Part shown: positions 37,603 to 47,504 of the stretch, piece by piece | Layout: every line of letters begins with the position of its first letter | Position numbering within the stretch: the stretch's first letter is position 1 | From: Haemophilus haemolyticus | GTDB lineage: Bacteria; Pseudomonadota; Gammaproteobacteria; Enterobacterales; Pasteurellaceae | NCBI RefSeq assembly: GCF_001679045.1 | Contig: NZ_LYCK01000011.1 | Coordinates: 1-64,000 of the forward strand | Reading direction: 5' to 3' | Length of the DNA: 64,000 nucleotides | The notes under the pieces: generated by a model | Told to the model about the DNA's origin: nothing | The model's input: the letters and a program-made list of their open reading frames with translations, nothing else | Database searches by the model: none | Translations under genes and position numbers: made by a program

Positions 37603-37718
37603 AAAAAAAACCACCCGAAACGGGTGGCAGGAAAGTAGTTTAGCTATATTTATGATTATTTTATTTAGGAACTTTATGAATATCAAGCAATTACTTGACG
37701 GTGCTATGTTACTGAATA
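37603..37718 (-). ncRNA. Candidate small RNA with FNR box and Rho-independent terminator (FnrS-like architecture)
   Basis: On the minus strand, a strong terminator (CCACCCG-TTT-CGGGTGG, 37611-37627, then eight T) has no minus-strand gene upstream of it. A perfect FNR site TTGAT-N4-ATCAA lies at 37753-37766. An RNA beginning about 41 bases after its centre would be near 115 nt, the size and layout of enterobacterial FnrS. A short hairpin (TCAAG / CTTGA) is inside. The 5' end is a guess; a TAACAT -10 would give a shorter, roughly 97 nt, RNA. Sequence identity to FnrS is not evident beyond a few bases. Confidence 0.4.
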
Positions 37719-37752
37719 TTGAAAGGTAAAGGAAATGCTATTGAGAGTTTTT

Positions 37753-37766
37753 TTGATTTACATCAA
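37753..37766. promoter_or_regulatory. FNR-type binding site
   Basis: TTGATTTACATCAA matches the TTGAT-N4-ATCAA consensus perfectly. It could act on the minus-strand RNA candidate or on zevA, whose best -10 (TAGAAT, 37798-37803) is about 50 bases from the site centre. The remaining 37522-37602 holds a hairpin, ATTTGCCTA / TAGGCAAAT (37574-37595), and an uptake core upstream of ettA. Confidence 0.6.
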
Positions 37767-37845
37767 CATTTTTGACAGAAAAATTCGTTTTTGCGTGTAG
37801 AATAAACAACTTCTAATGCTAACGTTCAAAATAATTAGGATTTTT

Positions 37846-38466
37846 ATGAAAACGTATTCATTATTACTCGGTCTATTTTTTAGTTGTAGTGTTTTAGCTC
37901 ACCCCCATGCATTTATAGATATGCAAACCACGCCTATCATAGAAAATAATCAACTCACTGGCTTATCAATGAAATGGACGCTTGATGAACCAAGTTCGTC
38001 CGCGGTTATTTATGATATGAAACAGGCTAAAACAAAAAATGATCAGCAAAAACTCATCGATGATGTCATGGGAAATGTTGTAAGTGAACATTATTTCAGC
38101 TATCTATATGACGCTCAAAACAATAAAATTAAATATTCTTCACACCCCAAAAATTACGGCGTAAAAATCCAAGGATTACAACTGCAATATTATTTTGATG
38201 TTCCACTCGCTCATCCACAACAGTTAGAAAAAAATACATTTAGCTTACAAACTTACGATCCCACTTATTATGTGGCGATGACTTACACCTCAAAAAGTGC
38301 GGTAGATTTTTCCGCACTTCCGAAAAATTGCCAAGGAAAATTAATTGAACCTAATGTGGATGAAAAAATCCAAGCCTACGCATCTTCACTTGATAAATCC
38401 CAAAAGAACGAAGATGATTCCTTAGGTGTGATGTTCGCACAAAAAATAATAATTCAATGTGAGTAG
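37846..38466 (+). CDS. zevA: ZevA: periplasmic DUF1007 zinc-acquisition protein
   Basis: 206 residues with a signal peptide (about 1-18, SVLA) that would expose a mature N-terminus HPHAF, a likely metal-binding motif. It is a DUF1007 protein paired with a NicO-type transporter. In nontypeable H. influenzae the zevAB pair is reported to support zinc acquisition and lung infection; I assign the name from that family and gene order. The ATG at 37846 follows AGGATTTTT. It carries an inverted uptake-sequence pair around 38297-38321. zevB begins 2 bases after its stop. Confidence 0.88.
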   Translation: MKTYSLLLGLFFSCSVLAHPHAFIDMQTTPIIENNQLTGLSMKWTLDEPSSSAVIYDMKQAKTKNDQQKLIDDVMGNVVSEHYFSYLYDAQNNKIKYSSHPKNYGVKIQGLQLQYYFDVPLAHPQQLEKNTFSLQTYDPTYYVAMTYTSKSAVDFSALPKNCQGKLIEPNVDEKIQAYASSLDKSQKNEDDSLGVMFAQKIIIQCE

Positions 38467-38468
38467 AA

Positions 38469-39437
38469 ATGAAAAAATATAAAACTGGGCTCGTGTTATT
38501 AGTGATTGCACTTGCCTTACTTGGCTATTTTTCCCCTTGGTTTTTCTTACATATTGCTGCATGGCAAAAAGATTTTAATCAGCTTATTTCGGAAAATTTA
38601 CATCAAATTCAAAATAATAGCATCAAGGCAGGCATTACGCTTATTTTTGCCAGCTTTGTTTACGGCGTACTTCATGCCCTCGGGCCAGGACACGGCAAAT
38701 TTATTATCGCCAGCTATCTTTCCACTCATGAAAACCAATTAAAGCAAAGCACTATCTTGAGTTTACTTTCTTCCTTAATGCAAGGCATTGTCGCGATTAC
38801 AGCAACAACATTGCTCGTTGTGGTGCTTAATCTATCATCACGTTATTTCAAATTAAGCCAGCTTTGGTTAGAACGAGCCGCCTTGCTATTATTGGTATTT
38901 CTCGGTTGTTATTGGATTGGGCAAGGTTTACGTGCCTATCGTAAAAAATCTAAATTAACCATTAAATCCCTAAATCCCCTCCCCCTAGACGAAAAAAGTG
39001 CTGTGAAAAATAACCGCATTTTTCAACCAAACACTTGTAGCTGTGGACACCAACATTTGCCAAGCCCCTCGCAAACTGCACAAGCAACCAATCTAAAATC
39101 ACAATTTCTCGTGATTCTAACAATTGGTATGCGACCATGTAGCGGTGCAATTTTCGTTTTATTTTTAGCTTATATGCTTGATCTTTATTGCTGGGGAATT
39201 TTAGCTGTATTGGCTATGTCTTTCGGCACAGGACTTATGCTGTCAGCCTTCGCGGGAGTTGTACGTTATGCGCGAAATACCGCAATTCACTTAGGGCGTT
39301 GGTATAGTTCAAAAAATACGAAAGGAAAAAGCGAAAGCATCGTGAAACTAATCGCAGGTGGAATAATGCTATTTTTTGCCTTGAGCTTGTTATACGGCAC
39401 AACCATCTCAACTGGCGGAAGCAGAATTCTATTTTGA
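38469..39437 (+). CDS. zevB: ZevB: NicO/RcnA-type inner-membrane metal transporter
   Basis: A 322-residue membrane protein with about six to seven helices. The NicO-family motif HALGPGHGK (H69-K77) and a second RPCSGA motif are present. Between them is a loop with CSCGHQH that could bind metal. NicO relatives move Ni/Co, but in Haemophilus this gene with zevA is linked to zinc. It is 2 bases downstream of zevA and so co-transcribed. Direction of transport is not decided by the sequence. Confidence 0.88.
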   Translation: MKKYKTGLVLLVIALALLGYFSPWFFLHIAAWQKDFNQLISENLHQIQNNSIKAGITLIFASFVYGVLHALGPGHGKFIIASYLSTHENQLKQSTILSLLSSLMQGIVAITATTLLVVVLNLSSRYFKLSQLWLERAALLLLVFLGCYWIGQGLRAYRKKSKLTIKSLNPLPLDEKSAVKNNRIFQPNTCSCGHQHLPSPSQTAQATNLKSQFLVILTIGMRPCSGAIFVLFLAYMLDLYCWGILAVLAMSFGTGLMLSAFAGVVRYARNTAIHLGRWYSSKNTKGKSESIVKLIAGGIMLFFALSLLYGTTISTGGSRILF

Positions 39438-39449
39438 AGTTAAAAATAA

Positions 39450-39470
39450 AGCCCATCAACATGATGGGCT
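39450..39470. terminator. Terminator shared by zevAB and tRNA-Asn
   Basis: AGCCCATCA (39450-39458) / TGATGGGCT (39462-39470). The better T-run (TTTATTTTT) is on the minus strand, where it ends the tRNA-Asn transcript. Confidence 0.75.
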
Positions 39471-39539
39471 CAAAATCTTTTGGTTGCTAATTTAGAATTT
39501 GTAAAAGGAGACAAACAAACTCTAAACCAAAAGAAAAAT

Positions 39540-39615
39540 TGGCTCCTCCTGCTGGACTTGAACCAGCGACATATGGATTAACAGTCCACCGTTCTACCGA
39601 CTGAACTAAGGAGGA
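39540..39615 (-). tRNA. tRNA-Asn (anticodon GTT)
   Basis: 76 nt. Acceptor stem TCCTCCT / AGGAGGA, D-arm with GTTCAGTCGGTAGAAC, anticodon loop CTGTTAA, T-loop GTTCAAGTC and an encoded CCA. Closely matches E. coli tRNA-Asn. Confidence 0.98.
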
Positions 39616-40050
39616 ATAAACTTTGTATCACAAGGAATAGGGCGCGCATTTTAATGGTCGATAATTAGCTTGTCAATGCAAAATTTAAAAAAATTTCATA
39701 AAAAACAAAAAATTTTCTCATCTTTTATATACCACCTAATATTTATTTTTCTATCCACAGAGCCTGTGGATAACTTTGTGGATTAACTTTTTAAAATTTT
39801 GCGGATCCCTTGTTCTTACAAGGATTATTCGATCTTGATTACAGATTAGCCTAAAATTAAATTTCAATTTAAAATCAACAGGTTAAGTTTTGTCTAGTAA
39901 AAAATTAAAGTTTTTTTTATGAATTTGTGACATCTTCCTCTTGACATCGCTAAGTCTGTGTAAAACTTAGATTTTTGCCTGATCAATTTTACACATTAAA
40001 TATGCTAAAATAGAAATTATTCAAAACTATGAAAAAACCGACCGCACTTT
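39616..40050. promoter_or_regulatory. uvrB upstream region with DnaA-box cluster
   Basis: 435 AT-rich bases without a gene. Three DnaA-type boxes cluster: CTATCCACA (39751-39759, one mismatch), TGTGGATAA (39765-39773, perfect) and TGTGGATTA (39777-39785, one mismatch). The first two form an 8-base inverted repeat, TATCCACA / TGTGGATA. An extended -10 TGC-TAAAAT lies about 40 bases before the uvrB ATG. I find no clear LexA box. DnaA boxes are also known in the E. coli uvrB promoter region. Confidence 0.55.
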
Positions 40051-42090
40051 ATGTCTGAAAAAATCAACACAAAACCATTCATTCTGCATTCCGACTTTCG
40101 TCCTTCTGGCGATCAGCCACAAGCTATCGAAAAATTGGCTGAAAATTTAACAGATGGATTGGCACATCAAACTTTGCTCGGTGTAACAGGATCGGGGAAA
40201 ACCTTTACTATTGCCAACGTGATCGCCCAATTAAATCGCCCCGCAATGTTACTTGCGCCAAATAAAACCCTTGCAGCCCAGCTTTATGCCGAAATGAAAG
40301 CCTTTTTTCCAGAAAATGCGGTGGAATATTTTGTGTCTTACTATGATTATTATCAGCCAGAAGCCTATGTGCCGAGCAGCGATACATTTATTGAAAAAGA
40401 TGCATCTATTAATGATCAAATCGAACAAATGCGTCTTTCTGCGACGAAATCTTTTCTAGAACGTCGAGACACCATCGTGGTGGCTTCCGTTTCTGCAATT
40501 TATGGTTTGGGCGATCCTGATAGCTATTTACAAATGATGTTGCATTTACAACAAGGTGCCATTATCGATCAACGCCAAATTTTAGCGAAGTTAGCAGAAT
40601 TGCAATATACCCGCAATGATCAAGCATTTCAGCGTGGAACTTTCCGTGTTCGCGGGGAAATTATTGATATTTTTCCTGCGGAATCCGATGATCGTGCGGT
40701 GCGTATTGAATTATTTGATGATGAAATTGAACGATTAAGTTTATTTGATCCGCTCACTGGCAGTAGTTTTGGGGCTGTTCCACGTTTTACGATCTACCCT
40801 AAGACTCACTATGTTACGCCAAGAGAACGTATTTTAGATGCGATAGAAAACATCAAAAAAGAACTCGTATCACGCCGTGAATACTTCATTAAAGAACATA
40901 AACTTTTAGAAGAACAACGCATCAGCCAACGTACCCAATTTGATATTGAAATGATGAATGAATTGGGTTATTGCTCGGGTATTGAAAACTACTCTCGCTA
41001 TTTATCGGGAAGAAATGAGGGCGAACCACCACCAACATTATTTGATTATATGCCCTCTGATGCTATTTTAATTATTGATGAATCTCATGTGACGGTGCCT
41101 CAAATTGGTGGAATGTATCGTGGCGACCGTTCACGTAAAGAAACCTTGGTCGAATATGGTTTCCGTTTGCCATCCGCATTGGATAATCGTCCGTTACGCT
41201 TTGAGGAATTTGAACGCTTAGCCCCACAAACCATCTATGTTTCCGCAACCCCTGGGCCTTATGAATTAGAAAAATCAGGCAGTGAAATCATCGATCAAGT
41301 GGTTCGTCCGACTGGTTTGCTTGATCCGCTCATTGAAATTCGTCCTGTCTCAATTCAAGTGGATGATTTACTTTCCGAAGCTCGCCAAAGAGCGGATAAA
41401 AATGAGCGCGTTTTAGTGACAACACTCACTAAAAAAATGGCGGAAGATTTAACGGATTATTTAGATGAACACGGGATTCGTGTACGTTATCTACATTCGG
41501 ATATTGATACCGTGGAGCGTGTGGAAATTATCCGTGATTTGCGTTTAGGCGAATTTGATGTATTGGTTGGAATTAACTTATTACGTGAAGGTTTAGATAT
41601 TCCGGAAGTGTCTCTTGTGGCGATTTTAGATGCTGACAAAGAAGGATTTTTACGCTCCGAACGTTCTTTAATTCAAACCATCGGCCGAGCTGCACGAAAC
41701 TTAAATGGTAAAGCTATTTTATATGCGGATAGCATCACAAAATCGATGGAAAAAGCTATTACTGAAACCAATCGTCGTCGTGAAAAACAAACAAAATACA
41801 ATGAAGAACATGGCATTGTGCCACAGGCATTAAATAAGAAAGTCGGTGAATTGTTAGATATTGGGCAAGGTGCAAACCAAAAAGCGAAAGCCAATAAACA
41901 ACGTGGAAAAATGGCGGCAGAACCAACCGCACTTTATAATGCACCGAAAAATGCCAAAGAATATCAACAACAAATCAAAAAACTGGAACAACAAATGTAT
42001 AAATTTGCGCAAGATTTGGAATTTGAAAAAGCCGCGGCAATTCGAGATCAATTACATCAATTACGTGAACAATTTGTTTTTGATAACTAA
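40051..42090 (+). CDS. uvrB: Excinuclease ABC subunit B
   Basis: 679 residues. UvrB verifies damage and holds the pre-incision complex in nucleotide excision repair. Walker A is GVTGSGKT (44-51). The beta-hairpin region includes [12 protein letters not shown], helicase motifs include IIDESHV and QTIGRAARN, and the C-terminal UVR domain ([26 protein letters not shown]) contacts UvrC. No Shine-Dalgarno precedes the ATG; an uptake core ends 1 base before it. Confidence 0.97.
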   Translation: MSEKINTKPFILHSDFRPSGDQPQAIEKLAENLTDGLAHQTLLGVTGSGKTFTIANVIAQLNRPAMLLAPNKTLAAQLYAEMKAFFPENAVEYFVSYYDYYQPEAYVPSSDTFIEKDASINDQIEQMRLSATKSFLERRDTIVVASVSAIYGLGDPDSYLQMMLHLQQGAIIDQRQILAKLAELQYTRNDQAFQRGTFRVRGEIIDIFPAESDDRAVRIELFDDEIERLSLFDPLTGSSFGAVPRFTIYPKTHYVTPRERILDAIENIKKELVSRREYFIKEHKLLEEQRISQRTQFDIEMMNELGYCSGIENYSRYLSGRNEGEPPPTLFDYMPSDAILIIDESHVTVPQIGGMYRGDRSRKETLVEYGFRLPSALDNRPLRFEEFERLAPQTIYVSATPGPYELEKSGSEIIDQVVRPTGLLDPLIEIRPVSIQVDDLLSEARQRADKNERVLVTTLTKKMAEDLTDYLDEHGIRVRYLHSDIDTVERVEIIRDLRLGEFDVLVGINLLREGLDIPEVSLVAILDADKEGFLRSERSLIQTIGRAARNLNGKAILYADSITKSMEKAITETNRRREKQTKYNEEHGIVPQALNKKVGELLDIGQGANQKAKANKQRGKMAAEPTALYNAPKNAKEYQQQIKKLEQQMYKFAQDLEFEKAAAIRDQLHQLREQFVFDN

Positions 42091-42095
42091 AAGAA

Positions 42096-42115
42096 ACGCC
42101 AGCTTAAGCTGGCGT
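42096..42115. terminator. Terminator between uvrB and the convergent LtaS-like gene
   Basis: Perfect 20-base palindrome ACGCCAGCTT / AAGCTGGCGT. TTTCTTTTA follows on the minus strand and GTTTATTTG lies a little further along on the plus strand. Confidence 0.8.
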
Positions 42116-42120
42116 CCCGT

Positions 42121-44043
42121 TTATTTGTTTTCACCTGAAGAATACAAGCGATTTTTATATAAATAACTGCCTAATAAAGCGTGAGCCAATGCTTCTTTTT
42201 TCATTGCATCAGGCACGTCTTTTGGCGTTAAAGTTTCTGAAGCTTTATCATAATGATAACCTTGTGCCGCTTTATTTGGCATTTGAATCACCACATCATT
42301 ATTGCCTTTCATCATTGCTTGAGTTTGATCGTATTGCATAAAGGCACGATCTGGGTTTACATCTTGCGTTAAATCAAAGCCAATCATTGGATAATTGCCA
42401 CTGATGCCAGCTAAAGAAAGCAATGTGGTTGGCATATCAATTTGGCTCACAAGACGGCTGTCACGACGTGGCGTAATGCCATCACCAAGAATCAAAGCTG
42501 GAATATGGAAATGCTTAATCGGCACAAGACTTGCTCCGCCTACACGAGAATCGTGATCCGCAACAATTAAGAAAATCGTATCTTTCCAATAATTAGACTG
42601 TTTTGCCATTTTAAAGAAATGACCTAACGCATAATCCGCATATTTTGCTGCGTTATTACGAGTGGCTTTTGGTTGCTCATAAAGCTCAATCTTGCCATCT
42701 GGATATTCAAATGGATCGTGATTGCTGGAACTAAACACTAAACTAAAGAACGGTTTACCTTCATTTTGTAATTTCGTGAAGGTTTCATTGGCTTTATCAA
42801 ATAAATCCTCATCACTCACACCCCAAGTGCCAGTAAATTTTGGATTTTGGTAATCTTGTTGATCCCAAATATCTTTAAAACCATTGCCGTAGAAAAAGCT
42901 CGCCATATTGTCGAAATGCTTTTCACCGCCATAAATAAAGGAAGTGTTATAACCTTGTTTATGTAGTAAATCCGCAATAGTAAAGAAACCACTTTGGGCA
43001 TTATTAAGTTTTACCACTGCACGAGCTGGTGTTGGCGTAAAACCTGCGGTTGTTGCTTCAATACCACGTACTGAACGCGTACCTGTTGCATAAAGATTTT
43101 CAAATAACCACCCTTCTTTTGCAAGCTGATCCACATTTGGAGAAAGTGGTTTGCCACCGAGCGTTCCAATAAATTGAGCGCCGAGACTTTCTTGTAACAA
43201 AATCACGATATTTTTAGGTTTACCCTGATAAGTCGCGACATTTTTCGTTAAAGTTGGATATTTATCTGAAATATAATCGCTGTCTGGACGACCACGACTG
43301 GCTTTAACAATACGAAACATTTCATCTGCATCCATTTTCCCGTACATTTCTGAAGATTTTTCTTCATCTTTAAATTGCTGTGCGGCATAAATGACGGAAT
43401 AACCCGAGTTAAGCACCAAAGAATTAACTAACGCATCGGAAGAAAATGCCACCATGGCGGGATTAATACCGCGGTGTTGAAAACTTGAACGCGCCCCAAG
43501 GAAGCTCACGACAATAACAAGCAAAGCAATCAGAGGGAGAAGCTTCCAACTGATTGAACGTAAATTTTTGACTGCCCAACCAGAAATTTTCCAATAAATC
43601 ACAGCGGCTAAAATCGTGAAAACAAGGCTAAAAATCACCGCACTTAAATGCCCTTCCGCAAGCATTGAAAAAACTTCTTTCGGATAAATCAGATATTCGA
43701 TAAATAAACGATTTGGTCGGTAATCGTAGGTTTCAATAAAGGCAGGTGTGGCAATTTCCATAAAGATAATAAACACGCTGCCAAGCGTTAACCAAATGCG
43801 TAAAATTTTTACCCAAACTTTACTGCTATGGAACAATGTTGTGAGCAATGCAGGTACACCAAATAAATAACAGAGAGCAACAACATCCATTCGTACACCT
43901 TGCAAAAATAATTGCAACCAGCCATCTACGGCGGATACACGCTCTGATTGCCATACAGCAAGTCCCAAACGGGATAAAGAAAGAATGATGAGATTAATCA
44001 ACACGATGAAGATGGGGAATAAAGGAGAATGCGCTTTTTTCAT
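42121..44043 (-). CDS. LTA-synthase/sulfatase-family inner-membrane hydrolase
   Basis: 640 residues: about five N-terminal membrane helices followed by a large periplasmic alkaline-phosphatase-superfamily domain. The nucleophile threonine is in ATGTRSVRGIEATTAGF, metal-binding residues include DHDSRVGG, and LLQESLGAQ is the first metal-site region. The family transfers phospho-alcohols to glycans or lipids, or hydrolyses them; which reaction occurs here is unknown. The start at MKKAHSPLF is chosen as the first residue before the first helix; 10 further open codons upstream lack support. It stands alone as a minus-strand unit. Confidence 0.88.
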   Translation of the reverse strand: MKKAHSPLFPIFIVLINLIILSLSRLGLAVWQSERVSAVDGWLQLFLQGVRMDVVALCYLFGVPALLTTLFHSSKVWVKILRIWLTLGSVFIIFMEIATPAFIETYDYRPNRLFIEYLIYPKEVFSMLAEGHLSAVIFSLVFTILAAVIYWKISGWAVKNLRSISWKLLPLIALLVIVVSFLGARSSFQHRGINPAMVAFSSDALVNSLVLNSGYSVIYAAQQFKDEEKSSEMYGKMDADEMFRIVKASRGRPDSDYISDKYPTLTKNVATYQGKPKNIVILLQESLGAQFIGTLGGKPLSPNVDQLAKEGWLFENLYATGTRSVRGIEATTAGFTPTPARAVVKLNNAQSGFFTIADLLHKQGYNTSFIYGGEKHFDNMASFFYGNGFKDIWDQQDYQNPKFTGTWGVSDEDLFDKANETFTKLQNEGKPFFSLVFSSSNHDPFEYPDGKIELYEQPKATRNNAAKYADYALGHFFKMAKQSNYWKDTIFLIVADHDSRVGGASLVPIKHFHIPALILGDGITPRRDSRLVSQIDMPTTLLSLAGISGNYPMIGFDLTQDVNPDRAFMQYDQTQAMMKGNNDVVIQMPNKAAQGYHYDKASETLTPKDVPDAMKKEALAHALLGSYLYKNRLYSSGENK

Positions 44044-44252
44044 TGTAAAAACCACTAACAAAACGGCATACAAGCCGTATTAAATTGAAGAAAGATAGGC
44101 AACTGTCTATCGGTCGGTTCCTTTTCGACACGACAAAAGTCTTAAAGTGCGGTCAATTTTCGCATAGTTTTACTTAATCTCAAATGTAAACAATATGCCA
44201 AATTCTGTGTAGAACGATTTTAACCAATAACATTCAATAGAATGATAAAAAT

Positions 44253-44280
44253 AAAGCCCCGAGAAAAATCGAGGCTTTGT
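44253..44280 (-). terminator. Terminator downstream of maeB
   Basis: AAGCCCCGA / TCGAGGCTT with one internal mismatch and loop GAAAAA, flanked by T-runs on the minus side (TTTATTTTTATC). The rest of 44044-44326 contains two uptake cores and no gene. Confidence 0.65.
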
Positions 44281-44326
44281 TAAGTAAACGACGGAAATTT
44301 AATAAAAATTCACCGCACTTTTTTGA

Positions 44327-46597
44327 TTACTCTTGTTGTGCTTTCACCGCAGCATAGGCAATCATATTAATAATACGACGAACAGACGCCCCCGGATTAA
44401 GAATATGCGCAGATTTGTTCATACCCATTAAGATCGGGCCAACAGTAATTGCCGTAGTGGTGCCGCGCAATAAGCTATAACTAATACGTGATGCGCTCAA
44501 ATCAGGGAACACTAATAAATTTGCGCTTCCTTTCAATGGGCTATCAGGCATGACTTCTTTACGGTGAGCTTCATTCATCGCTAAATCACCGCGCATTTCA
44601 CCATCGATCATTAAGTGTGGATTACGCTCTTTTACGATCTGTAACACTTCACGCATTTTTGGTGCACCGAGTGAATTAGAGGAACCAAAATTAGAATGAG
44701 AAAGCAATGCAACTGCAGGTTCAATACCGAAACGGTGAATTTCTTCTGCGGCCATTAAGGTGATTTCGGCTAATTCTTCTGTTGTTGGATTACTGTTTAC
44801 ATGAGTATCAGTTAAGAATACGTTACCTGTTGGTAATACAAGGCTATTTAAAGCAGCAGCAGTTTTCACACCATCTTTTAAGCCAATAATATCGCGAATA
44901 GATGCAAGGTGTTTTCCGTATGAACCAAATAAACCACATACTAAAGCATCTGCATAACCTAAGCTAAGCAATGTAGAAGCTAATACGGTGGTATTAGAAC
45001 GCACGACACGTTTTGCGATTGCAGGTGTAATGCCTTTACGTTTAGTAAGTTCGTAATAGTGTTTCCAACATTCTTCATAGCGAGGATTATCTTCGTTATC
45101 CACAATTTCAAAATCCACACCCGCAGTTAAACGTAAGCCAAGTTTTTTAATTTTTTCTTCAATCACGCTACGGCGACCAATTAAAATTGGATTTGCCAAG
45201 CCCATTGAAATCACTTCTTGGGTGGCATGCAATGCTTTATTTTCTTCCCCTTCCGCTAAAATAATGCGTTGTTTTGCCGCTTTTGCTTGGCTGAAAATAG
45301 GGCGCATAAACAAGCTCGTTTTGTAAACAAACTGAGTTAGTTTTTCAACATAAGCATCCCAATTTTGAATTGGACGAGTTGCCACACCAGATTCCATTGC
45401 AGCTTTTGCTACCGCTGGTGCGATACGCACAATTAAGCGAGGATCAAATGGACGAGGAATCACATAATCTGCACCAAATGTCGCGCCTTCACCACCGTAA
45501 GCAGAAGTTACAACTTCATTTTGCTCTTCTAATGCAAGGTCGGCGATGGCATAAACTGCCGCACGTTTCATTTCTTCATTAATAGTGGTTGCGCCCACAT
45601 CTAATGCGCCACGGAAAATGAATGGGAAACAAAGCACGTTATTTACTTGGTTTGGATAATCAGATCGGCCTGTACATACAATCGCATCAGGACGAACCGC
45701 TTTCGCTTCTGGCGGGGTAATTTCAGGATTTGGGTTAGCTAAAGCAAGAATAATTGGATGCGCAGCCATGGTTTTCACCATATCTTGTGTAAGCGCACCA
45801 GCTGCGGAACAACCTAAGAAAATATCTGCATTTGGAATCGCATCGCCAAGTTTACGCCAGCCATTATCTTCAATTGCATAATCTTTTTTGGTTTGATCCA
45901 TTTTGTCATCACGACCTTTATATACCACGCCTTTCGAGTCGCAAACCGTGATATTTTCACGTTTCATACCTAAAGAAAGCAATAAGTTCAAGCACGCGAT
46001 AGATGCAGCTCCCGCACCAGAGGCAACAAGTCGAACATCTTCAATTTTTTTACCTACAATACGAAGAGAATTGATGATCGCGGCAGCACTGATGATCGCC
46101 GTACCATGTTGGTCATCATGGAATACAGGAATATTCATTCTCTCACGCAATTTTTGTTCAATATAGAAACATTCTGGTGCTTTAATATCTTCTAAATTGA
46201 TCCCACCGAAAGTCGGCTCTAACGAGGCAATAATATCGACAAGTTTATCGGGATCATGTTCATTCACTTCAATATCAAATACGTTGATACCAGCGAATTT
46301 TTTGAACAATACGCCCTTCCCTTCCATTACAGGTTTGCCCGCAAGCGCGCCAATATTACCAAGACCAAGTACCGCTGTACCATTGGAAATCACCGCCACT
46401 AAATTTCCACGTGCTGTATATTTGTAAGAGGCGGCAGGATCTTTTTCAATTTCTAAACAAGGCTCTGCCACACCCGGTGAATAAGCTAAAGCCAGATCGC
46501 GTTGCGTTGCTAATGATTTTGTTGGGGTAACTTCGATTTTTCCAGGAATTGGGAATTCGTGGAAATCTAAGGCAGCTTGACGTAATTGTTCGCTCAT
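44327..46597 (-). CDS. maeB: NADP-dependent malic enzyme with phosphotransacetylase-like domain
   Basis: 756 residues. Oxidatively decarboxylates malate to pyruvate, yielding NADPH. The N-terminal malic domain has YSPGVAEPC, catalytic-region [11 protein letters not shown] and a Rossmann segment [14 protein letters not shown]. The C-terminal 320 residues resemble phosphate acetyltransferase ([14 protein letters not shown]...), a regulatory rather than catalytic domain in E. coli MaeB (759). GGAG lies 8 bases before the ATG. Confidence 0.96.
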   Translation of the reverse strand: MSEQLRQAALDFHEFPIPGKIEVTPTKSLATQRDLALAYSPGVAEPCLEIEKDPAASYKYTARGNLVAVISNGTAVLGLGNIGALAGKPVMEGKGVLFKKFAGINVFDIEVNEHDPDKLVDIIASLEPTFGGINLEDIKAPECFYIEQKLRERMNIPVFHDDQHGTAIISAAAIINSLRIVGKKIEDVRLVASGAGAASIACLNLLLSLGMKRENITVCDSKGVVYKGRDDKMDQTKKDYAIEDNGWRKLGDAIPNADIFLGCSAAGALTQDMVKTMAAHPIILALANPNPEITPPEAKAVRPDAIVCTGRSDYPNQVNNVLCFPFIFRGALDVGATTINEEMKRAAVYAIADLALEEQNEVVTSAYGGEGATFGADYVIPRPFDPRLIVRIAPAVAKAAMESGVATRPIQNWDAYVEKLTQFVYKTSLFMRPIFSQAKAAKQRIILAEGEENKALHATQEVISMGLANPILIGRRSVIEEKIKKLGLRLTAGVDFEIVDNEDNPRYEECWKHYYELTKRKGITPAIAKRVVRSNTTVLASTLLSLGYADALVCGLFGSYGKHLASIRDIIGLKDGVKTAAALNSLVLPTGNVFLTDTHVNSNPTTEELAEITLMAAEEIHRFGIEPAVALLSHSNFGSSNSLGAPKMREVLQIVKERNPHLMIDGEMRGDLAMNEAHRKEVMPDSPLKGSANLLVFPDLSASRISYSLLRGTTTAITVGPILMGMNKSAHILNPGASVRRIINMIAYAAVKAQQE

Positions 46598-46793
46598 AAT
46601 AAATGCTCCATTTTATTGAAACAGGATTGAAATATTGCGTCGATTATAGCGGCTTTTTATTAAAAAAATTGTGACAGACTGCAAATTTTCACAAAATCAT
46701 TACAAAATTTTTTGATGCGTAGCATTAGCTAGACTTTTCATTTTTCAGCAAAAAAGGTAGGATTTTCACAAGAGAATCATTGAGGATAATAAA

Positions 46794-47414
46794 ATGAATC
46801 CATTTCAAAAAATTAAAAGTGCGGTGAATAAATGCCAAAGATTTTTTATCAATCGTTCATTACAACGTAAATTGACTAACCAAGGCATGACTGTCATTTC
46901 TGCCAATTGCGTGGGGGCTTTTATCTTACATGATTTGCACCAGCCGTTTAATTCCCCTTTTGTGAATCTCTATCTCTCGCCACAGGATTTCTTGCGTTAT
47001 TTACAAAATATGGATTTCTATCTCACTCAACCTCTCACATTCGTACAAACAGAAAAAAGTTATCCAGTGGGAAAACTTGCCGATCTTGAAATTCATTTTA
47101 TGCACTATCACAGTGAGCAAGAAGCCAATGAAAAATGGCAACTTCGCACGTCACGAATGAATTTCGATAATCTTTTTATTATGATGACAGATCGAGATGG
47201 TGTAACCGAAAAAGACATTCAACTTTTTGATCAACTCCCTTTCAAAAATAAAGTGATTTTTACTCACAAGCCCTGTCCTGCTTTTACATCGGCTTATTAT
47301 ATAAAAGGCTTCGAGAAGCAAAATCAGGTGGGCGATATTTTTGAATTTTCTGGCTGGAATGGGAAAAAATATTACGATCAATTCGATTACGTGAAGTGGT
47401 TTAACCAAGCTTAA
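46794..47414 (+). CDS. DUF1919 family protein
   Basis: A 206-residue protein of the DUF1919 group, with SANCVGAFILHDL near residue 35, DFLRYLQNMDFYL, and a C-terminal DYVKWFNQ. Members are often found in surface-polysaccharide loci and are annotated as exopolysaccharide-biosynthesis or acyltransferase-like, without proven activity. No signal peptide or membrane helix. An uptake core is inside the first codons (46816). It is a single-gene unit between maeB and rsuA with its own terminator. Confidence 0.75.
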   Translation: MNPFQKIKSAVNKCQRFFINRSLQRKLTNQGMTVISANCVGAFILHDLHQPFNSPFVNLYLSPQDFLRYLQNMDFYLTQPLTFVQTEKSYPVGKLADLEIHFMHYHSEQEANEKWQLRTSRMNFDNLFIMMTDRDGVTEKDIQLFDQLPFKNKVIFTHKPCPAFTSAYYIKGFEKQNQVGDIFEFSGWNGKKYYDQFDYVKWFNQA

Positions 47415-47420
47415 TAGATA

Positions 47421-47443
47421 AAGGCTGCATTGCAGCCTTTTTT
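47421..47443 (+). terminator. Terminator after the DUF1919 gene
   Basis: Stem AAGGCTGC (47421-47428) / GCAGCCTT (47432-47439) with loop ATT, then a T-run. Confidence 0.92.
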
Positions 47444-47504
47444 GTTTCGTTCTAAAAGCAAAAACCTGTACAATGCCTAGCGAATTTTAACAAGAGAAAA
47501 CATA

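Noticed and set aside
37677..37730. Plus-strand 17-codon frame with AGGAACTTT before its ATG
   Set aside because: Too short to support, and it lies inside the candidate minus-strand RNA; it could be a chance frame or a gene remnant.
39740..39960. Replication origin
   Set aside because: DnaA boxes are present, but there is no run of AT-rich 13-mers with many GATC sites and no gidA, mioC, dnaA or dnaN nearby; the gene neighbourhood is far from the Haemophilus origin as I remember it.
46660..46700. CRP-like site upstream of maeB (TGTGA ... TTCACA)
   Set aside because: The half-sites are too far apart for the TGTGA-N6-TCACA spacing.
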